From NCBI GenBank assembly GCA_018372555.1, contig JAHAIU010000092.1, forward strand, positions 1-10,447: a DNA stretch of 10,447 nucleotides, written 5' to 3'. The position numbers and the translations under genes are program-made. The notes under the pieces were generated by a model. It saw only the letters and a list, made by a program, of their open reading frames with translations. It had not been told where the DNA came from and did no database searches. Positions 6,868 to 10,447 of this stretch are shown piece by piece. Every line of letters starts with the position of its first letter. Positions within the stretch are counted from its first letter, which is position 1. The DNA comes from Clostridium sp. (GTDB taxonomy: Bacteria; Bacillota; Clostridia; Clostridiales; Clostridiaceae).

Positions 6868-7990
6868 TATTACCTCCCATCTCTATATACTGACTACTTA
6901 ATGCAGATATTAAACTACTTCTTGTTACTAAGCCTCTAAGTTTGCCTTCTGCATTGCATACTGGTAAGTAACCTCTTTTTAAATTATTAAAGACTTCTAA
7001 AAGTTCTGGTAAACTCATATCCTCACAAACACAAGCAGGATCACTACTCATAATTTCTTCTATTAAAGTCTTCTTATTTTCTATTTTTTGAATCTTTTCA
7101 AGAGTAACAAAACCTAGAAGTTTACCTGTTTTATCTGTTGCTAATAAACTATCAACCTTCTTTTCTCTCATAATTTGAATGCCTTGTAAAACATTTCTCT
7201 TAGGGTTTACTGTTACTGGATTTGTAATCATAACATCTTCCGCCCTAATCATTTCAGGCTTTGACCATATTTTATTCTTACCAACAAAATCTTCAACATA
7301 TTCACCTGCTGGATTTTTTAATATATTTTCTGGAGTATCATATTGAAGTATTTTTCCATCTTTCAATATGCATATCTTATCCGCTAAATTAAGAGCCTCA
7401 TCCATATCATGAGTTACAAAAACAATTGTTTTCTTATATTCTCTTTGAATATTAAATAACTCTTCTTGTAATTCAGTTCTTGTTATTGGATCCAAGGCAC
7501 TAAAAGGCTCGTCCATAAGAATTATTTCAGCATCTGCTGCAAAGGCTCTTGCAACACCAACTCTTTGTTGTTGTCCACCACTTAATTCTACTGGATATCT
7601 ATCACTAAACTTTTCTGGATCTAATCCAACCATATTTAATAATTCATTAGTCTTCTTATCTATAACGCCATCTGCCTTACCCATAAGCTTTGGAATTATT
7701 TCGATATTTTCTTTAACTGTCATATGCGGAAATAATCCAGTTTGTTGAATTACATATCCTATGCTTCTTCTAAGCTTAATAGGATCCTCTTCTTTTATAT
7801 TTTTTCCATTAACTAATATCTCACCTGAGGTTGTTTCTATTAATCTATTTATCATTTTTAATAATGTAGTTTTACCACAACCACTTGATCCTATTAGTAC
7901 TACTAAATCTCCACTATCTATTTTCAAATTAAAATTCTCTAATATAATATTGGATTTGTAGCTTTTCTTAACATTTCTAAATTCTATCAT
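6857..7990 (-). CDS. ABC transporter ATPase with two CBS domains (OpuCA/EgtV type)
   Basis: This 377-residue protein powers the fusion permease encoded just downstream. The nucleotide-binding domain (1-240) is complete: Walker A GSSGCGKT (34-41), Q-loop at Gln82-Gln83, signature LSGGQQQR (136-143), Walker B IILMDEP (156-162), D-loop SALD (164-167) and switch His194. Two CBS repeats follow (about 247-303 and 308-366), as in OpuCA and related ATPases, where CBS domains sense ionic strength or nucleotides. The combination of ATPase-CBS and permease-SBP fusion as two adjacent genes matches Listeria BilE-like and EgtUV-like loci as well as reduced OpuC systems. A modest GAGGG site (complement of 7995-7999) precedes the ATG. 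The predicted transcription start is very near this RBS, so the leader is only about 16 bases and control is probably at initiation. Confidence 0.94.
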   Translation of the reverse strand: MIEFRNVKKSYKSNIILENFNLKIDSGDLVVLIGSSGCGKTTLLKMINRLIETTSGEILVNGKNIKEEDPIKLRRSIGYVIQQTGLFPHMTVKENIEIIPKLMGKADGVIDKKTNELLNMVGLDPEKFSDRYPVELSGGQQQRVGVARAFAADAEIILMDEPFSALDPITRTELQEELFNIQREYKKTIVFVTHDMDEALNLADKICILKDGKILQYDTPENILKNPAGEYVEDFVGKNKIWSKPEMIRAEDVMITNPVTVNPKRNVLQGIQIMREKKVDSLLATDKTGKLLGFVTLEKIQKIENKKTLIEEIMSSDPACVCEDMSLPELLEVFNNLKRGYLPVCNAEGKLRGLVTRSSLISALSSQYIEMGGNNDE

Positions 7991-8006
7991 ATAACCCTCA
8001 CTTCCT

Positions 8007-8032
8007 ACAACTTATTATACTCTATAAGTTGT
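8007..8032. promoter_or_regulatory. Perfect 9+9 bp dyad centred on the ABC operon -10 region: probable operator
   Basis: ACAACTTAT (8007-8015) and ATAAGTTGT (8024-8032) are perfect inverted arms separated by 8 bases. The -10 hexamer (8014-8019) falls inside the dyad, and the predicted transcription start is at about 8007. The dyad therefore lies mostly upstream of the RNA and is better explained as a repressor-binding site than as an RNA hairpin. The regulator is not encoded next to it and cannot be named. Confidence 0.6.
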
Positions 8033-8042
8033 CAGTTTACAA
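8014..8042 (-). promoter_or_regulatory. σA promoter of the ABC transporter operon
   Basis: On the minus strand a perfect TATAAT (complement of 8014-8019) and TTGTAA (complement of 8037-8042) are 17 bases apart. The start codon lies 23 bases beyond the -10 box. Confidence 0.65.
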
Positions 8043-8214
8043 AAAAACTTTTTCCAATTAGCTTGTATAAAATATAAATATTGCTAATTTTGCTTTAAAT
8101 AGCACTATAATGCTCTTTCATCCTTTTTATTTTACTTTTAATGGCAATATTGTTTAAAATGAAAGAATTATAGTAATGAAAGAATGAAAAAATTAAGAAA
8201 TGAAAGAATGAAAA

Positions 8215-8243
8215 AAGGAGATTTTGCATAGCAAAACCTCCTT
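8215..8243 (-). terminator. Rho-independent terminator, probably of the HAD gene
   Basis: AAGGAG-A-TTTTGC (8215-8227) pairs with GCAAAA-C-CTCCTT (8231-8243), giving 12 bp with one internal mismatch and an ATA loop. Read on the minus strand, the stem ends in CTCCTTTTTTT, an excellent U run. It is about 100 bases after the HAD stop codon, with two further hairpins in between. Confidence 0.75.
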
Positions 8244-8258
8244 ACTTTTAAAAATACT

Positions 8259-8291
8259 CTTATAAAAAAATCTATAAAGATTTTTTATAAG
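8259..8291. repeat. AT-rich hairpin in the HAD 3' flank
   Basis: The arms at 8259-8273 (CTTATAAAAAAATCT) and 8278-8291 (AGATTTTTTATAAG) pair over 14 bp with one bulged A and an ATAA loop. There is no G+C-rich stem or clear trailing T run, so I do not call it a terminator. Confidence 0.55.
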
Positions 8292-8318
8292 CATTCTTTC
8301 ATTTTTTAATTCTTTCAT

Positions 8319-8343
8319 TAATAAAATGCATAGCATTTTATTA
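8319..8343. repeat. Perfect 11-bp hairpin including the HAD stop codon
   Basis: TAATAAAATGC (8319-8329) and GCATTTTATTA (8333-8343) pair perfectly around an ATA loop. The outer three bases of the right arm are the TAA stop codon of the HAD gene. The GC-ATA-GC apex matches that of the terminator at 8215-8243, suggesting the two hairpins are related. Confidence 0.6.
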
Positions 8344-9144
8344 TATTAATCCCAACTTCTTAAGTCCTTTTTCTATTCCTTCATTAGCTACATCTTCTGT
8401 AAAATCATATGCATATTGCTCTAACTTTTCATGATAACCACCCATAGCTATTCCATACTTTACAGCTTGGAACATTTCAATATCATTTTCACCATCACCA
8501 AAGGCATAAGCATTATCTTTACTTATATCTAATAAATTTAATAAATGTTCTACTCCATATCCCTTAGTATACTTTGCTTTATAGATTTCAAAAAGTCCAC
8601 CATTACTTATATTCGATATAAATGCATATCCTTCTTTAGAAAATCTTTCGCGAACTAAATCAAGAGATTTATTATCATAAGCTACCGCTATTATCTTACT
8701 AATTTTTACTGTTTCTTTATTCCACTCTTCACTAAAGTTATCTATATTTAAATTAACTTCTTTTATAAGATTTGATATTTTTTCATTATTAAGATCTAAA
8801 ACATAGTTATATTCTTGACCTTCAAGCATGTACACAACATTATTTTCTTCTAGAAAATCAAGTAATACCTTAAGCTCTTTATTATCTAAGGTTTCATTAA
8901 ATAAAACCTTATTATCTATCTCTGCATAAGCTCCATTTGAAGCTATATATCCATTTAACCCCAAATCTACTATTCCTTCATCTATACAATTTTTTGGTCT
9001 TCCAGTTGCTAAAATAGTTAAATAACCATTTTCTCTTAACTTTACTATAGCATCCTTAGTTACTTTTGTTGGCGCATATATCTTCTTTGTCCAATCTATT
9101 AAGGTTCCATCTACATCAAAAAATACTACTCCTTTATGCTTCAT
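8341..9144 (-). CDS. Cof-type HAD-IIB family hydrolase
   Basis: This 267-residue cytoplasmic phosphatase has all four HAD motifs. Motif I is FFDVDGT with nucleophile Asp10 and acid/base Asp12. Motif II is Thr47 in LATGRP. Motif III is Lys194 in YTKGYG. Motif IV is GDGENDIEM (216-224), where Asp217 and Asp221 hold Mg2+. The segment from about 75 to 185 is the C2B cap that defines the Cof/YidA/YbjI group, and length is normal. Relatives hydrolyse sugar phosphates, FMN or pyridoxal phosphate and are often promiscuous, so no substrate is assigned. AAGGAGGAA (complement of 9148-9156) gives a strong translation start at 9144. It is flanked by its own leader and terminator, so it is monocistronic. 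Confidence 0.94.
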   Translation of the reverse strand: MKHKGVVFFDVDGTLIDWTKKIYAPTKVTKDAIVKLRENGYLTILATGRPKNCIDEGIVDLGLNGYIASNGAYAEIDNKVLFNETLDNKELKVLLDFLEENNVVYMLEGQEYNYVLDLNNEKISNLIKEVNLNIDNFSEEWNKETVKISKIIAVAYDNKSLDLVRERFSKEGYAFISNISNGGLFEIYKAKYTKGYGVEHLLNLLDISKDNAYAFGDGENDIEMFQAVKYGIAMGGYHEKLEQYAYDFTEDVANEGIEKGLKKLGLI

Positions 9145-9526
9145 AACTTCCTCCTTGTACCTTAAAACTTTTATTTTTTTATCTAATTACTAGTGCCAAT
9201 AGTACCCCCATATTTATGTGGGATATAATAACTGACTTATCCATAAATAATTCATTCTAAAACTCATATGTTTAATCTTGCTCATAGACAAACTATATAA
9301 GCCTAAAAATTACTTACAAATCTATGATTATATAATAACAAAAATATATACAAGTTTATATCAAATTATGAAAATATAATTCATACTATTTCAATTTTCT
9401 ATATCATAAAAAAAATTTAATCAATATATCAATAATTGCATAAATATATGAATAAATATTTACAAATCTAAAAAATAAGACCTATAGAAATTGATTTATA
9501 AAAGCAATCTCTATAGGTCTTCATTA
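9145..9526. other. Long AT-rich intergenic region upstream of the HAD gene
   Basis: This 382-base gap contains the terminator of the dehydrogenase gene (9477-9521) and presumably the HAD promoter. One candidate is TTGTAT (complement of 9348-9353) with TATAAT (complement of 9327-9332), but the 15-base spacing is short. It would leave a leader of about 175 bases carrying a small CCCATAT/ATGTGGG pairing (about 9207-9222) and a short TACTA/TAGTA dyad (9188-9204). Nothing matches a riboswitch or T-box that I recognise, and there is no ORF. Confidence 0.4.
9477..9521 (-). terminator. Strong terminator of the dehydrogenase gene
   Basis: AAGACCTATAGAAATTG (9477-9493) pairs with CAATCTCTATAGGTCTT (9505-9521). 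This gives 16 of 17 bp around an 11-base loop. On the minus strand the stem is followed by ATTTTTTAG. It begins six bases after the dehydrogenase stop codon. Confidence 0.85.
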
Positions 9527-10432
9527 TTAATTATTATTAATATAATTCACTATTTCTTCACAAATTCTATGTGATATTATAGAATCCTCTAGACTTGGAT
9601 TTGGATTCTTTTTTTCTTTTATTGAATCTAAGAAATGAGTTATTAAATCCTCAAAACCTCTTTTATAAAGGGTACTTTCCCAACCCCCAAAGGTAGTTCT
9701 AGTTTTTCCATTATTGTTAACTTCAATAGTATCAACTAACTCTTCAACAACAAACTTATTTCCCTTTACCATATATTCAATTATTTCTTCTGTAATACCA
9801 GCACATCTATTCATTATACCAACTGCTGTAGTATTTTTTCCCTTAAAGGTAACTACTACACTATTTAATTTATCCTTCTTCTTAGAAAAATTAATATCTA
9901 AGTTTTTAACTTCTTCATCCATTAAAAATCTTAAAGTATCAACAACATGTATAAAATCCTCAACTATAAACTGTCTAGCATCTCCAGATGGGTATTCCCT
10001 ATTTTTCTGCATAACTATAATATCAGCCTTGCCTTTTTTCTTTAATTCACTTACCTTAAGACAAAATCTTCTATTAAATCCTACCATAGCTATTACATTA
10101 TTCTTCTTAGCTAATTCTACTATTTCTTCGCTTTTATTAAAATTATAAGTTAAAGGCTTATCTATATAAACATTAACTCCATTTTCAATTAACTTCTTTG
10201 CAATTTCATAGTGTCCATCTGCATGAGTAGAGATTATAGCTCCATCTATATTCTCTGAGATTAAATTTTCATAATTTATATAAGATCTATCTATCTTATA
10301 TTTATTAGAAACTTCATCTAATACTTTCTTATTTCTTGTAGAAATATATAATTCTACCCCTTCCATTACAGATAGTATTGGTAAATATGCCTTTTTAGCT
10401 ATAGAACCAAGCCCAATAATAGCAATTTTCAT
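9527..10432 (-). CDS. Gfo/Idh/MocA family NAD(P)-dependent oxidoreductase
   Basis: This 301-residue protein starts with a Rossmann fold, MKIAIIGLGSIAKKAYLP, whose GLGSIA (7-12) binds the dinucleotide. The family motif DKPL at 91-94 carries Lys92, which contacts substrate and cofactor. GFNRRF (118-123) opens the C-terminal beta-sheet domain, and DFIHVVD (159-165) contains the usual catalytic-region His162. The family oxidises or reduces sugars, inositols and related compounds, and the actual substrate cannot be read here. At 301 residues it is at the short end of the family (often 330-400), mainly through a compact C-terminal domain, but it appears complete. GGAGG (complement of 10439-10443) sits six bases before the ATG. 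Its promoter and any upstream operon partners lie beyond the window edge. Confidence 0.92.
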   Translation of the reverse strand: MKIAIIGLGSIAKKAYLPILSVMEGVELYISTRNKKVLDEVSNKYKIDRSYINYENLISENIDGAIISTHADGHYEIAKKLIENGVNVYIDKPLTYNFNKSEEIVELAKKNNVIAMVGFNRRFCLKVSELKKKGKADIIVMQKNREYPSGDARQFIVEDFIHVVDTLRFLMDEEVKNLDINFSKKKDKLNSVVVTFKGKNTTAVGIMNRCAGITEEIIEYMVKGNKFVVEELVDTIEVNNNGKTRTTFGGWESTLYKRGFEDLITHFLDSIKEKKNPNPSLEDSIISHRICEEIVNYINNN

Positions 10433-10447
10433 ATATAACCTCCAATA

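Larger units (their letters stand above)
8156..8320. repeat. Compound palindromic element built from ATGAAAGAAT repeats
   Basis: The 17-mer ATGAAAGAATGAAAAAA occurs twice directly (8176-8192 and 8200-8216), with a partial copy, ATGAAAGAATTA, at 8159-8170. The inverse form appears at 8292-8302 (CATTCTTTCAT) and 8309-8320 (ATTCTTTCATTA). The left and right blocks are inverted relative to each other and enclose the two hairpins at 8215-8243 and 8259-8291. The whole could fold back as one large structure of about 150 bases. It may be a small intergenic repeat element or an elaborated terminator region. Confidence 0.6.
7991..8340. other. Intergenic region rich in hairpins and repeats
   Basis: This 350-base gap lies between the ABC operon and the HAD gene. 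At the operon end are its promoter and a large dyad (8007-8042). From about 8156 to 8343 lies a nested set of direct repeats, inverted repeats and hairpins, one of which is the HAD terminator. Between 8045 and 8155 I see only AT-rich DNA. Confidence 0.6.

Noticed and set aside
8156..8320. Repeat cluster as a CRISPR array
   Set aside because: The ATGAAAGAAT units are short, irregularly spaced and partly inverted. There are no uniform spacers and no cas genes.
9191..9230. Plus-strand TATAAT at 9224-9229 as a promoter
   Set aside because: No -35 element lies at a suitable distance, and no gene or terminator-bounded transcript follows on that strand.
9145..9476. Riboswitch or T-box leader of the HAD gene
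   Set aside because: The stretch is long enough, but I see no conserved T-box sequence, no recognisable aptamer core and no terminator hairpin just before the gene.

Overview
This is an AT-rich window with strong GGAGG-type ribosome binding sites, σA-like promoters and compact rho-independent terminators. Together with the protein families present (a sortase-anchored GH3 N-acetylglucosaminidase, a Cof-type HAD phosphatase, and an ABC ATPase with CBS domains beside a permease/binding-protein fusion), it suggests a low-GC Firmicute, most likely Clostridium sensu stricto. The species cannot be fixed from the sequence alone. I see no IS elements, phage genes, CRISPR arrays, tRNA or rRNA.

Layout from left to right. 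(1) 2-358, plus strand: the 3' part of an AraC-family regulator cut by the window edge. It converges on a histidine-phosphatase gene (489-1130, minus), and a hairpin at 421-485 can terminate both. (2) 1470-4010, minus: a large secreted, LPNTG-anchored GH3 beta-N-acetylhexosaminidase with its own promoter and a cre-like site over the -35 box. (3) 4264-4860, minus: a small P-loop NTPase of the NadR-kinase-like (AAA_28) type, with a near-consensus promoter and a strong terminator. (4) 7990-5272, minus: a two-gene ABC operon, ATPase-CBS followed by a permease/substrate-binding fusion. It belongs to the OpuC/BilE/EgtUV group (osmoprotectant or ergothioneine uptake), and a perfect 9+9 bp dyad is centred on its -10 region. 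(5) 8341-9144, minus: a Cof-type HAD hydrolase whose 3' flank is an unusual nest of hairpins and repeats. (6) 9527-10432, minus: a short Gfo/Idh/MocA-type NAD(P)-dependent dehydrogenase.

Apart from the ABC operon, every gene looks monocistronic, because each has its own RBS and most have a hairpin terminator just after the stop. The genes do not form one pathway. Their common theme is housekeeping and nutrition: amino-sugar release at the cell surface, uptake of a trimethylammonium-type solute, and phosphate-ester and sugar metabolism.

No wholly new gene system stands out. The observations most worth checking are in the non-coding DNA: the dyad controlling the ABC operon, the compound palindrome at 8156-8343, the cre-like site at the GH3 promoter, a possible divergent small RNA at 4111-4254, and two look-alike hairpins flanking the phosphatase. 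The substrate of the ABC transporter is the main open functional question.
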